DNA from: Triplophysa rosa
Taxonomy: Eukaryota > Chordata > Actinopteri > Cypriniformes > Nemacheilidae
Reading direction: 5' to 3'
NCBI RefSeq assembly: GCF_024868665.1
Contig: NW_026634369.1
Coordinates: 2,603 to 66,602 of the forward strand
Length of the DNA: 64,000 bases
Part shown: piece after piece, positions 46,301-57,216 of the stretch
How the letters are laid out: every line of letters begins with the position of its first letter
How positions within the stretch are numbered: the stretch's first letter is position 1
Notes under the pieces: generated by a model
What the model saw: only the letters and a program-made list of their open reading frames with translations
Told to the model about the DNA's origin: nothing
The model's database searches: none
Position numbers and translations under genes: made by a program

Positions 46301-49300
46301 GCTGATTAAATATTTAGATTTAATTTTTATTTAAGATTTGAGTTTGATTTTACAAGAGCTGCATGAAACAAGTATCACTCAATACAAGCGCAAATAACTC
46401 TGCAGATTTAATCTTCGTGATAATGAGGATATTTAAGGTCACATTAAATGTGTGTGAGGGATTAATGCTTATAATCGTTTTTATCACACTTACCTTTTGC
46501 AATCTAACTTGAGTTCACTAACTCACCATCGGTGTCGCCAAACTGCTCAGTCTCAAAAATGTCCGTACGCATGGGTCAGAGTTTGCGTGCAGGTGCGCAC
46601 ATTTTTCCATTAAGTTTGTTTTTATAAATCCCATATTTTGCGTGGGAAGTGGCGTACGCCTCTTTCAGGGCATGTTTTGTATGCAACTGTTATAAATGAG
46701 GCCGCAGATATGTAGAATGGGGCAGAAACATTTAAGGACTTAAAAACAAACAAAATAATTTTGAACTGAATCCTACATTGTACTGGCAGCCAATGAAGTG
46801 ATGATAGAATGGGGGTAATATGCTCAGATTTGCGAGTCCCCATCAAAAGACATGCTGCAGCATTTTGCACCAACTGCAGACGGTCCAAAGACCCACTTAT
46901 CCACATATAGTGCATTACAATAATCCAGCCGGTTTGTAACAAAGGCATGGGTTACGGTTTCAAGGTGCTGCCTTGAGAGAAATGGCTTTATTTTAACCAT
47001 TAGTCTCATCTGAAAAAAGATTGATTTAACAACAGCCCCAATCTGACTGTCCAACTTTAGATCAGAATAAAATTTAACCCCAAGGTTTGTGATGGTTGGT
47101 TTGATATACTGGGCTAAGACACTCAAATCAACCGAAGAGGTCCCAGTAACATCCCCAAAGACCATCACTTCAGTTTTCTTTTCGTTAATACTTAAAAAAA
47201 ATTAAAAGCCATCCAGGCCTTTATGTCATCAAGACACTGAAGTAGTGGTCCAACCGTCTCACTCTTTTTAATGGGCACATAGATCTGGGTATCGTCTGCA
47301 TAAAAATGGAAAGACATAACATGCGTCCTAATTATTGACCCTAGCGGGAGTAAATAAAGAGAAAAAAGAAGAGGGCTTAAAACTGAGCCCTGTGGGACCC
47401 CACTCAGTAGAGGGACAGAGGAGGAGAGATAATCCCCAATGTTTACAATAAAAGTACCAGATAGGACCTGAACCACTCAAGGCGCTGTCCCTTTAATGCC
47501 CACCCATTGTTCCAACCGAGAAATTAAAATTTCATGATCCACAGTATCAAATGCAGCGGTTAGATCAAGAAGCACAAGAACGACATAATCCCCAGAATCA
47601 GTAGCTAAAAGAATATCATTACAAAGAGAGTGACAGAGGAGGAGAGATAATCCCCAATGTTTACAATAAAAGTACCAGATAGGACCTGAACCACTCAAGC
47701 GCTGACCCTTTAATGCCCACCCATTGTTCCAACCGAGAAATTAAAATTTCATGATCCACAGTATCAAATGCAGCGGTTAGATCAAGAATCACAAGAACGA
47801 CATAATCCCCAGAATCAGTAGCTATAAGAATATCATTACAAACTTTCAACAGAGCCAACTCAGTAATGTGCATAGCTCTAAAGCCCGACTGGAAAATTTA
47901 AAGCAATTTATGACCTTCCAGAAAGGACATTAATTGGTTACATGCTATTTTTTCAAGAATTTTTGACAGAAAAGGTAATTTAGAAATAGGCCTAAAATTT
48001 GTGAGGTCTGCAGTATCCAGACCAGGTTTTTTGAGCAAAGGTTGCACTACTGCATATATACAATTTTCAGGTACCACACCTGAGGACAAACTACTATTAA
48101 CAATTGATAAAACAGATAGCCCTAGACTAGAAAAGACCTCCTTAAAAAATCGAGGAGGAAGTGCATCATGCAGAGAACCTGAGGGCTTTAAATTACCTAC
48201 AATCTCCTGTAACATAACCAGTGTCACAGTCTCAAACTTATCAAAAACAGCAGAGCAAGGGACAGAGACAGAGGGATCATAAACACCAGATGGAATAAGC
48301 GCCCTAACGGAAGTGACCTTATCTTTGAAAGATTTTGAAAGTGACCTATTAGTCAGATATGGTGACCCATACCCGAAATGTGACCTCTGCTTTTAACCCA
48401 TCCAGAGAGTAGTGAAACACACGCACAGCAAGTGGTGAACACACGTACAGTGCCCGGGGAGCAAGTAGGGGTAAGGTGCCTTGCTCAAGGGCACCTCAGT
48501 CGTTACCCACCCGCCCGTAAAATGAGCAGCAGTGGAGGAATTAATAATGTGGCAGTGCCGAGCAGGAGCTTGCCGTTCAAATGTGTTATAGATCAGAGGA
48601 ATCTCAAATACTACAGGCATATGATCTGAAAATGCAGCACCACTTATCTCCAGGTTCATAACAGGCAAACCAAATGTTAAAACAAGGTCAAGAGTGTGAC
48701 CGCGTTGCTGCGTGGGACCACGAACAAACTGCTCAAGATTAAAAGAGTCAATGAGATGTAAAAAATCCTTTTCCAACTGGTTCCCAGAGCCGCAGACGTG
48801 AATATTAAAATCCCCAACAATAAGGACATGGTCATAGTTAGGCATAATTTCAGCCAGAAAAAAAGAGAAATCATTCATAAAATTCTTATTATTTGGGAGG
48901 CCGATAGACCACAGCACATAATACCATGTGAGAACAGCCCAACTCAAATAGACTCAGTTTAAAGCTGGTAAGCGAGAAGAATAATGATAACTGTTTTCAT
49001 TTATGAACGTTCTTAAAAATAGTTGCTATTCCTCCTCCGCGTCCCGATGTTCGAGGGGAATTTAGATAACAGCAACTATGCGGTAAGAGTTCAGAGAAGG
49101 CATCGGACTCACCAACCCGCAGCCACGTCTCAGTCACACAGAGAAAATCCAATCCTTGAGATGTGAAGAAATCCTTTAAAATACAGGTTTTATTTGTTAG
49201 CGACGTAGCATTTACCAGGCCAATCCTGGCAGGAGCCGGCGGGTTTGTGGTGCTGACACTCCGAGGGGCCAGACCCAGAGGCCGCAAATTCTGCAAATTT

Positions 49301-52300
49301 ACCCCGCGCCAGCAGGGACGAGAATAGCAGCGGGAGCGAGGCTGGAAAACCTCGTCCGGGAGCAAGGCTGGAAAACCTCGTCCGGGCTGGCGACAGGTAC
49401 CACCCAGGCGTCAACAGGATCTAGAAAACGCAGAGGAATATAAAGGCGAGACACCGCTCTGTCCTCATAACAGGAAGCCGTGGAAAAGTGAGCCAGGCAG
49501 GTCTTCACTTTCAGCAGTCTGCCGCTGCGTTTTCCCCAAAGACGATAATGCTTGCGCCGGAAGTTTAGAGCCGAGTGGCGACACAGGTGATCAGGAATGA
49601 CCGACAAAAGTGGAGGCAGTGTCTTGTGATCACCTAACTTCCCTAGATCCTTGGCACAGAGTCGAAGATCTAGTAGTGTTTGACGATCATACACCAATAA
49701 TGAATTCGCATTTCGGACAACAAATGACACAAATGAAACAAACAGCATAAATCCCCACATCGTTAGCAGCGCTGGGAAACACAGACGGCGAGCCACACAC
49801 ACCGGCGCCATCTTGAGGATAGGCTATTTTCATATGTCATTGATAGGTTGAACACCTCTCCTCCACAGAAGAATATCAACGATAACTTCTCTAGCCCCGC
49901 CCACTGATTCGCACATGACAATTCTGAAGTAACAAGTTGATAGAGCGCGCAAGCAATAAGCATGCCGTTAAAGATCGCAAAATATTGTGCAGTCAGTGCC
50001 TGGTTGTGGAAGAACACAGTCGCTGCATAACTTTCCTTCGGATTCCGACATTAGTAATGTGTGGTTGAAGTTTATTTTTACAGTGAAGACGTTCCAGCTC
50101 ACGTGGATATAACATTGCGTTTGTTCGCTTCATTTCACCACAGATTCCTTCGTGAACAAGGCCCAGGTCGACGCTGGATTTGCGGAGAGACTAAAATTAA
50201 AAAGCAGTGCTGTGCCGTCAATATTGGATCCGCTAGGAATGGCGCAGGAATCTTATGTGTGTAAAACATATTTGCTATTGCTTTGTTAGAGATCGCTTGA
50301 TATGCCCTGAGCACTATTCGCACGGGATTAGTATTACCTGGGGACCTCTAGTCATTTATAATAATTGCAGAATTTGTGTGTGATCTTAATCCCGTGCGAA
50401 TCGTCATCTCTGTGATTTGGTGGGCTCATATATCATTTTTCAAGGTTTTATCCTCCGTTTGCGAATAATGGAGGCTGTTCTGAAGTGTTTTGGTATTATT
50501 TTGGGTGCTGGGTCATATCCATAAGTTACCGGCAGTCTCCCATTTGTTTATTTATCATAGAAACTCTCGTAACATTTGAGACCTGCGATCGCGGTGATCT
50601 TCTGTCTGGGTTCGCGCTCACGGGTCTCAAATGCTGACAGGTATGGTCATATATCATTAAACGCAATACAACTATAGGCTATACAAACTATACGCAAAGC
50701 CTTGCCATCACATCCGGGAAATAAGTCAGTAAATTTGAGTAAATCAGAGGCTTCACTTATCCTGTGCAAATGCGTCACATGAAATACAGATGTGGGGAGG
50801 TAATTTATAAATCACAGGAGGTCTCCAGATAAGTTTACTACTCAAACTGCTATCCAATCAAAGCAGTGGGCATTTACTTCCAAATCTTCAATGCGGCACG
50901 CCCATTAAAACCAAGCGTTAGTAGAGCTGGCCTCAAAACCCGGGTAGAAAATAGCCTATTACTTATTGATTTTAATGTTTTTGAATGTAAAAACCACGCG
51001 GACATCATAAGTAGACCTCATACAACAGTATAAAACAACAAACAAGCCCAGTTCATGAGACGTTTAAGTTAGCTGTTTTCGCAATTGTAATAACGTTATT
51101 TACTTTATTTTGTAACGTGTTCTCTCTGGTGAATGAGACAAGATTTTATTGGAATGGATCCAAGAGCTTCTGGTTTGTGCGTGTGTTCATGTGTTTTGGA
51201 GGAGGCGTGGCTTTGGACTGCGCATGGAGGGTGGGATCATAATTTCAGTGCTAGCAGGCAAAAGTTAGCACCGTACCAAATCACCCATTCTGCCTTTAAT
51301 GTTTGGGGAGAGTTGAACTAATTATTGCAAGTTTAAATGGTTAAATGTGTTAAAATGGTAGCTTGCCCATCCAATCGGCTTGCTTTGCATCAGTCCTGTA
51401 GAATGCCCCATACACGAAAACATGCATAGAAAATTTGACTTGTTTGTAACCTCTTAAGGCCTCAACACAAAATTTGGAGAAAAAAAACGGTGGAACTAAT
51501 GGCGGAACTTCCTGGTAGTTTCTGGAGGAAATCGAGGGTGTTTGTCAGTCTCACCTCAAATGTCTGCAAGATGTGTTTACACACTTCAGTGAGGTTGTTC
51601 AAGCCACTGCGCAGAGGTTCATATGCAGGAAGTCCTCCTGTAGAATTCGCAGAAAAAAACAACAGGTTAAAAGCATAAACAACTTTTTAATGAAATATAA
51701 CAGGCTTTTCATTAACATAATAAATGCATTTCAGGTACGAAACCTTGGCGTCCTTATCGACCAGCATTTAAAATTTGATAAACAGATTTCTGCCATTATT
51801 GGCTCAAGCTTCCACCAGCTACACCTCTTGTCGAAGATCAAAAACTTCCTTAACCCCAAAGCTTTAGAAATGGCCGTTTTTGTGACATGTCGGCTAGATT
51901 ACTGCAATTCCTTTTATAGTGGTATCTCTAAATCCCAGCTAGCTCGCCTGCAGCTTGTTCAAAATGCTGCGGCCAGGCTTCTTGTCGGATGTAACAAATT
52001 TGAGCACATCACCCCGAATCTTAGAGCCTTACATTGGCTGCCTGTCCATCAGAAAGTTCTCCTATTCGTTTACAAATCCTTGAATAATCTTGCCCCAGTT
52101 TACCTTGCCCAACTACTCCATAGTTACACCCCTTCTAGATGCCTGCGGTCTGGCGACCAGGCTCTACTGGCCATTCCCCAGACGAGGCTAAAAAGAAGAG
52201 GGGAGCACGTGTTTGCCGTGACCGGGCTCCGTCTCTGGAACTCTCTCCCATTAGAGATCAGATTGGCACCCTCTGTGACTATTTTTAAATCTCGGTTAAA

Positions 52301-55300
52301 ATCTCATTTGTTCGCCTTAGCTTTTTAGGTTATGGACTATTGGTATGGGTTTTTAGGTTTTAATTTTCTTTTTATTCCTTTAGTGTGTGTGTTATGTTCG
52401 ATGCTTTGTCTGTTAAGCACTTTGGTCAATCTAGTGGCTGTTGTAAGGTGCTATACAAACAAAATGAACTTGAATTTGAAATGAACTAGGAGCAGTTTAA
52501 ATGTTGTAGTGAAGACATGTCAAGACGCCACGTCCTTTATCCAGCTCTATTATCTAAGCTCTTGTCAGGTCGCCGCTTCCCATTCTCCGCTCTACCATCA
52601 GGTCTGGGCATGAACTGCATCCTGCTCGCTGTGGTAACCTCGGAACAATGAGACAAGACAGCTGAGAGTAGAGTACTGTTCTGCACTCTTTGATGCCACA
52701 AGTACATCAGTTGTTATGGGAAGTGTTCCTGGTTCCGGTTGATCTAACTAATGCAGCCTAAACCCTCAGAGGATTTATATTATGTAAGTGTAGTGTATGC
52801 AAGATTAAAAAATGCGTCTTTAGTTTAGGTATGTTAAGTATGTTCTGTGCATCCCGGCCACGAGTGCACCTTCTGAGAGAACAGTCAGCTTTTGTGGGCG
52901 GAGTTTGGAGGAGAGACGTGAACTGAAATGGTTGTCAGTCAGCATCAGTCAGAATTGCTTGCATTGGATGTTTTTTTTTTCTCAAATCATTTTTCAATGT
53001 AGCCTATAATAATCCAACAGTTTTAGTTTATTCATATTTTTATCTTATAGGCCTAATGTGGAATGACAGTTTTTAATGAACTGTTTTGTTGTAGGGGTAC
53101 AGAGTAACTTACATTTTTTTGTTTGAATTTACTTTGTTTTGCTCAATTTTATATTAAGTTGTATTGTATTTTATTGAAAAGCAAGACAAAATATAAAAAG
53201 CACATTTTGACTATTCAGTTTGTGCAATAGTGAAAAAAATAGCTTAATAAATAGAATAAATGCAAAAAAACATGTTCGGTGTTCGCTATTATTCTATATA
53301 TTATGTTTCACATCATGTTCGGCTTCGGCCAAGAATTTTCGTTTCGGTGCATCCCTACCTTTAATTCATTTCAGTTGTTACATTAGATGTTAACTTTTTA
53401 TATACATATTCGACTAAGCTCAATTGATTAAATATTTATTTAAAAAAGTATTGTCCGGACCTCCGCTGCAAAGAAAATATAGAGACCGCACCTGACCCCC
53501 ATTTAACTTCCGGTTTGTGTTGGGCTAGTGTCTAATAATATAACTTTATATTTCATTTCATTTACGTTAATATTAACGTAATATTAACTCGGTTTCTTTT
53601 GATTGCATGGATTAAAGTGAAAATAATTCTTCTAACTGAATTTTTTTTCAGGCCAAGTCATGTTCCTTTAACTGACACTTTAAATTTAAATAGTCGAGAC
53701 CAATAGTGTTTTAATGGGAGATGTTTTAAACCACTTTAATATTGCCAGTTATATTAATATTTTAAAAGCTATTTTAATCTATGAAAAAATTATACTTACC
53801 TTGACAAATAATCAACAATCTACTTAACTTTTCAGTGCATGTTTTTATTTATCTAATAAGACCAATACATGTTTTCTGAAACTCTTAATAATTAACAGCA
53901 CCACCATTAAAGACCAAAAAGTGCCATTCCTGTGAAAGGTCTCTAGAGTGATTTTTTCTGCCTTTTGGCTGTATATATTCTGGAAAGTGGAAATTCTTAA
54001 AAGTATTTATGTATGTTTTATCTAATTGCAAAAGCTGAATAATCGTTCAAAGTAGAGGCAGGGAAAACATTTATTCTTAGATGCATTACGAGGACAAATT
54101 ATCAATACAAAAAATCAGAAGTCAAACGCAGGAGCGGTGCAGCATGCTGACAGTTTAGAGAGCGCAAATGTCACGCCCAGCTACAGCGGAGCATAAACGA
54201 GCAGTAGAGAATGATATAACCGAACACATTAAGCCCTAGAGCTGTGAATCTTCACCTGCCTCACGATTCGATTCGATTCGATTCGATTACGATTCAGAGG
54301 GTCACGATTCAATGCATCTTGTCTGCCATTTAAATTAATAATTTCAATGAATTAAATTAATAACAACGTTTTTATTTGAAAGCTTTTTTAAGCAAAAGAC
54401 TAATGAAATACTGAAATGAAAATTTAGGGCCAATCAGATTTTTTTTATATTTATATTGGGGCTGGGCGATATGGCAAAAAAGTAAACTCAATAGTTTTTT
54501 TCTATATTGATCGATAACGATATTTATTTCGATATATATATTTAATTAAAAAACTGTATTTAAAATAATCTATTTTAAATACAGTTTATTAACAAAAGTT
54601 AACCTTTAACCAGTTAAAATTAAATTAAATTAAAGGGAGTGTTCATTCAGTACATTCAACCAATGAAAGGGCTCCGTTACTGTGTCCATTCGAACGCTAT
54701 TGGCTCAGCACCTGCGCACATACATAACGTCTTGCTCGAGTAGTGGGATTCATTCAATGCATTCAGTGAACCTTAAAGACATCTCACATAAACTGTAATA
54801 CATTTCTTTAATCATGCAAGCATCTTGCATACAAGGTTCAATATTTTAATGTGCACACAAACTCACTTCATTACATCTCTAATCTGTACAGGGCAGCGCT
54901 GGTTTGTTTCATATGCACCAGCTCATGTTAGCAGATATGTTAACGATGGATATAAAAACGTTTGTGCTTGAGTTTCAAAGTAACTCGCTTGCAATTGCGC
55001 CTCAAGTTTGTTTTGTTTAACCGGCGATTGCAAAAAAAATAAGACACTTGATAAACCGCGTGATGACAACTCGAGGTTAGTTTCACCTTTGTTTCCGCTT
55101 CCAGTCATGTTTTCTTTGGCAAGTGCAGTATGAAATGGACTTTGTACTTTGACACGCATGATAAAAGCTGCACGCTGACTGACTGTTGTTGCGTTTATTT
55201 CTGCGTTCTGTTAGACTGTAAGATTAATCCATATCGAGTCAAAATGCCAATAGCTTATCATCGTTTTTGAAATACATTCTATCGCGATTCGATATGATAT

Positions 55301-56327
55301 CGTTTATCAGCACAGCCCTAATTAATATTACACTTTTAACACACTAAAAACAACAAAATGTGACAGAACATATTTGTTACATAATCAAAATATCAAATAC
55401 AACTTTTACCAACTACTATGGGCTCAAAATGCGCTTCTGCCGCATTCCACATGAGCACTGAAAACTACATCATCAGTTACTGGCAAATCATTCGCTGATC
55501 ATTCTCGTCTATTGATGCATTCCAAATGGAATATATCGCCCTCTGAAGGGCCCTTCAGGAAAGTGACACTATACAAAACATCACTACAAATAAAGAGAAA
55601 ATGACGTGGTAAGAGATACAATTGCATTTTTCCCTCTGGAGTTAACACATCAAGAGCTTTATCCTTCGAAGGGCGTTGGGCACAGGGTTGATCACTTTGG
55701 AATAGAACGCAGGGTATATGTGAAGAGTCTGTTGTGTTTCATACAATGGTTTAAGGTCGCCTTTAAAAACGCACGGCTTGCGCATAGTCTCAAGCAATAG
55801 AGAAAAGCGCAATCATGAGCAGTCCCAAATCACACAGAGCCTGCATGTCATCTTCTGTCCAATGATGTGCTCCCTTATCTTCATAAAACCAAAATGTGTC
55901 CACTCCAAACCATAGCTTTTTAAGGCATTAGGTGCGTTTATTAGCACCATCTCCTGCTCTCCCTTCTGCCTATACAGTAGGTACTCAACCAGAATGCCTA
56001 CTGCCGCCGATGGGGAAGGGCATAGTGAAGGTTAAAAAAACGTCCAGCATCACAGGCATCATAAACCACTGTAAAGGCACCAAATGTGCAGTGGTATTTG
56101 GAAACATAAGAAAGGATGTATATTTAATTGTAACTGACTTTGATTAGTTTAATTGAGTGCTGGGCACTGGATAGTACATTAAATAAAACTACATTTGAGT
56201 TGATAAATAAAAAATATTTATTCTAGACTGAATATTTAGACAATCCTCACCTCGTGTCTGTATCCGGAAGTTGATTTTACTTTCAGATGGGTGGGTAATG
56301 CTGTATCCACAGAATTCCACATCCTGA
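43275..56327 (-). CDS. polr1d: polr1d (RPAC2), C-terminal three coding exons
   Basis: RPAC2 is the alpha-like small subunit shared by RNA polymerases I and III; it pairs with RPAC1 in the nucleus. Three minus-strand exons were recognised: 56327-56251 (77 nt), 51637-51555 (83 nt) and 43331-43275 (57 nt with stop). All have AG/GT borders and compatible phases (2, 1, 0). The first encodes [19 protein letters not shown], nearly identical to human POLR1D. The second encodes [20 protein letters not shown], similar to it. The third encodes an 18-residue tail ([16 protein letters not shown]). Together they give about 71 residues. The 5' exons, with the start codon, were not found between 56328 and 64000. 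Introns of 4613 and 8223 bp are full of transposons. No stop or frame break was seen, so the gene may be functional if the 5' part exists. Confidence 0.85.
43614..43700 (+). mobile_element. hAT-like left terminus
   Basis: TAGGGCTGGGAATATTAACGCG followed by CGTTATCGCG and ATTAACGCAG is the end of a common fish hAT family. The partner end was not found, so the element is truncated or diverged. Confidence 0.5.
43701..44984. other. polr1d intron sequence, no gene recognised
   Basis: It may include the interior of the truncated hAT. A CTGGACAG/GTAGGT site near 44668 on the plus strand looks like a splice donor but has no partner. Confidence 0.4.
45440..46704. mobile_element. Harbinger-like non-autonomous element, 1265 bp
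   Basis: The ends GGGCCTCATTTATAA and, inverted, CGGCCTCATTTATAA are flanked by CAG on both sides (45437-45439 and 46705-46707), a 3-bp duplication. On the two sides the LINE C-terminal frame continues as if nothing lay between, which supports the borders. The TGCGTACGC motifs near both ends are inverted. A 3-bp TSD and GGGCC start suit PIF/Harbinger; no transposase is present. Confidence 0.8.
47414..47842. repeat. Tandem duplication of about 218 bp in the LINE RT
   Basis: Copies at 47414-47631 and 47632-47842 both begin GACAGAGGAGGAGAGATAAT and both encode [20 protein letters not shown] on the minus strand. They are almost identical, so the event is recent or has been homogenised. Confidence 0.92.
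48362..48520 (+). mobile_element. Short interspersed repeat inside the LINE
   Basis: GGTGACCCATACCCGAAATG, TTTAACCCATCC, GCCCGGGGAGCAAGTAGG and CTTGCTCAAGGGCACCTCAG appear in the order known from an abundant fish short interspersed repeat. It breaks the LINE endonuclease C-terminus. Confidence 0.6.
49328..49386. repeat. Tandem duplication of about 27 bp
   Basis: GGCTGGAAAACCTCGTCCGG is repeated twice head to tail within the LINE N-terminal region. Confidence 0.85.
49816..51554. other. polr1d intron sequence, no gene recognised
   Basis: A tract near 50085-50280 (CGACGCTGGATTTGCGGAGA) looks like an interspersed repeat. No exon with good splice sites was found. Confidence 0.4.
51555..51637 (-). 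CDS. polr1d: polr1d internal exon
   Basis: The acceptor TTCTACAG lies at 51638 and the donor GTGAGA at 51554. It enters in phase 1, completing a Gly codon with the last base of the upstream exon, and encodes [20 protein letters not shown] and then ILQTFE. Human POLR1D has LPAVEPFQRGLN at the same place. Confidence 0.85.
51735..52483 (+). pseudogene. LINE reverse transcriptase C-terminal fragment
   Basis: The plus strand encodes [70 protein letters not shown] and [11 protein letters not shown], then a stop at 52328. The 3' UTR has AAGCACTTTGGTCAATCTAG and ends in a TGAATTTGAAATGAAC tail. This is a 5'-truncated L2-type element, opposite in orientation to polr1d. Confidence 0.9.
52505..52825. 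repeat. Interspersed repeat, direct partner at 37495-37800
   Basis: It shares the ordered blocks listed for the first copy, with a small insertion GTTATGGGAAGTGTTCC absent from the other. It lies just after the LINE tail. Confidence 0.88.
53280..53360 (-). mobile_element. hAT-like terminus
   Basis: On the minus strand TAGGGATGCACCGAAACGAA followed by AATTCTTGGCCGAAGCCG is the start of a common fish hAT. The other end was not recognised. Confidence 0.5.
53385..53480 (+). repeat. Inverted repeat copy A (partner 58790-58890)
   Basis: ACATTAGATGTTAACTTTTT, ATATTCGACTAAGCTCAATT and GTCCGGACCTCCGC are found reversed and complemented at 58790-58890. Confidence 0.85.
54230..54320 (+). mobile_element. 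hAT-like terminus with GATTC repeats
   Basis: CCTAGAGCTGTGAATCTTCA is followed by five GATTC units. The form is that of a fish hAT end; no partner was fixed. Confidence 0.45.
54458..55321. mobile_element. hAT MITE, about 864 bp
   Basis: The ends are GGGGCTGGGCGATAT and, inverted, TTAGGGCTGTGCTGATA. The flanks TTTATATT and TTAATATT agree at 7 of 8 bases. Both subterminal regions are rich in CGATA. No transposase was seen. Confidence 0.78.
55322..56250. other. polr1d intron, unidentified sequence
   Basis: CGCCCTCTGAAGGGCCCTTC near 55540 is an internal near-palindrome. Minus-strand sequence near 55800-55915 encodes [17 protein letters not shown], which looks like old coding sequence, perhaps from a transposon. 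It was not identified. Confidence 0.35.
56251..56327 (-). CDS. polr1d: polr1d internal exon
   Basis: The acceptor TTTTTACAG lies at 56328 and the donor GTGAGG at 56250. Seventy-seven bases encode 25 residues ([18 protein letters not shown] and then FRIQTR) plus one base at each edge. The match to the human RPAC2 dimerisation region is near identical, so this is the anchor for the gene call. Confidence 0.92.
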
Positions 56328-56559
56328 CTGTAAAAACAAGCTCAATGAGTCAAAACTACACTTTACCAAGATGGACATGCTTAGCAAAAGTATTTTGCAA
56401 AGTATTTAACTTTTAGCTTGTATCAGCATGTCCACAACTCTCGTTTGGCTTAAAACAAAATATGACTGACAGCAACAATATTTTTAAATGCCATGCCATT
56501 TTCAGTAAAAAACTAAAAATCTGAATTAAAAACTGCATAAATAGATCAGATAAGAGAAG

Positions 56560-56996
56560 CTTAGACAGAGATGAAGCATGCTGCTCATTAAATGATCAGG
56601 GTGTTAATAAGATCTTGCTGGAAGCAGCCCTGTACATGTAGTTAATATTTATAATATAAAACAGAATAAGAGTGAATTAACCGCACATGATTAGCTGATT
56701 TACTACGATTGTTTTTGCGCAGTTCTTCAGTGAAGCGCAGTTAAATGCTACTGCATCTGAAAGCCAGAGGGTGCTGTCGCACAGAAACTCCAAATAAGTG
56801 CCGCAGAAGTACAACAGTTTTTATGATAATAAAGTATATTTATAATGATGATGTTTGACGGGTTTCTCATTTTCAAATGCATGTTATAAGCCTCTGAAAC
56901 CCAGTGATTTCAGATGGGGCAGCACTTACTACTGATCAAAGAGCCGATTTCCGCAATATTTAGTGAAAATTGCGATTAATCGTGCAGCCCTAAGAG
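56560..56996 (-). mobile_element. hAT-like element end
   Basis: On the minus strand TTAGGGCTGCACGATTAATC followed by GCAATTTTCACTAAATATTG is a common fish hAT terminus. The inner limit is arbitrary and the other end was not found. Confidence 0.55.
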
Positions 56997-57216
56997 TGAT
57001 GTATCTTCATTGTTAGGGTTTTTTTCTACATTTTTGCTATGTCACACCACATGTCCGATTTATTTGTCAATGAATGAATGAAAAGCATTATTTCGAACAT
57101 GTGAAAATAATACAATGTTAGCTACTAAACAAAACAATAACGAAACAAAATTATAATAACATATACATGTCCGAAAAGAAGTAGGTAAAAGCATCAGCTT
57201 ATATAGTCCTACCCCC

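Larger units (their letters stand above)
44985..49815 (-). mobile_element. Long LINE (L2/Rex type), broken, inside a polr1d intron
   Basis: Reading on the minus strand: N-terminal segment ([12 protein letters not shown]) at 49811; endonuclease with LCVTETWL and [10 protein letters not shown] near 49050-49170, VGDFNIHV near 48810 and [10 protein letters not shown] near 48600; RT entry near 48000-48200; [16 protein letters not shown] near 47510 and 47730; [14 protein letters not shown] with FYADDTQIY near 47300-47390; C-terminus with [13 protein letters not shown] near 46780, and YTPSRCLRS to [12 protein letters not shown] at 45270-45420. The tail AATCAACTTTATTTATAAAG ends near 44990. It has frame breaks, a tandem duplication, and a foreign insertion at 45440-46704. 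Confidence 0.9.
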
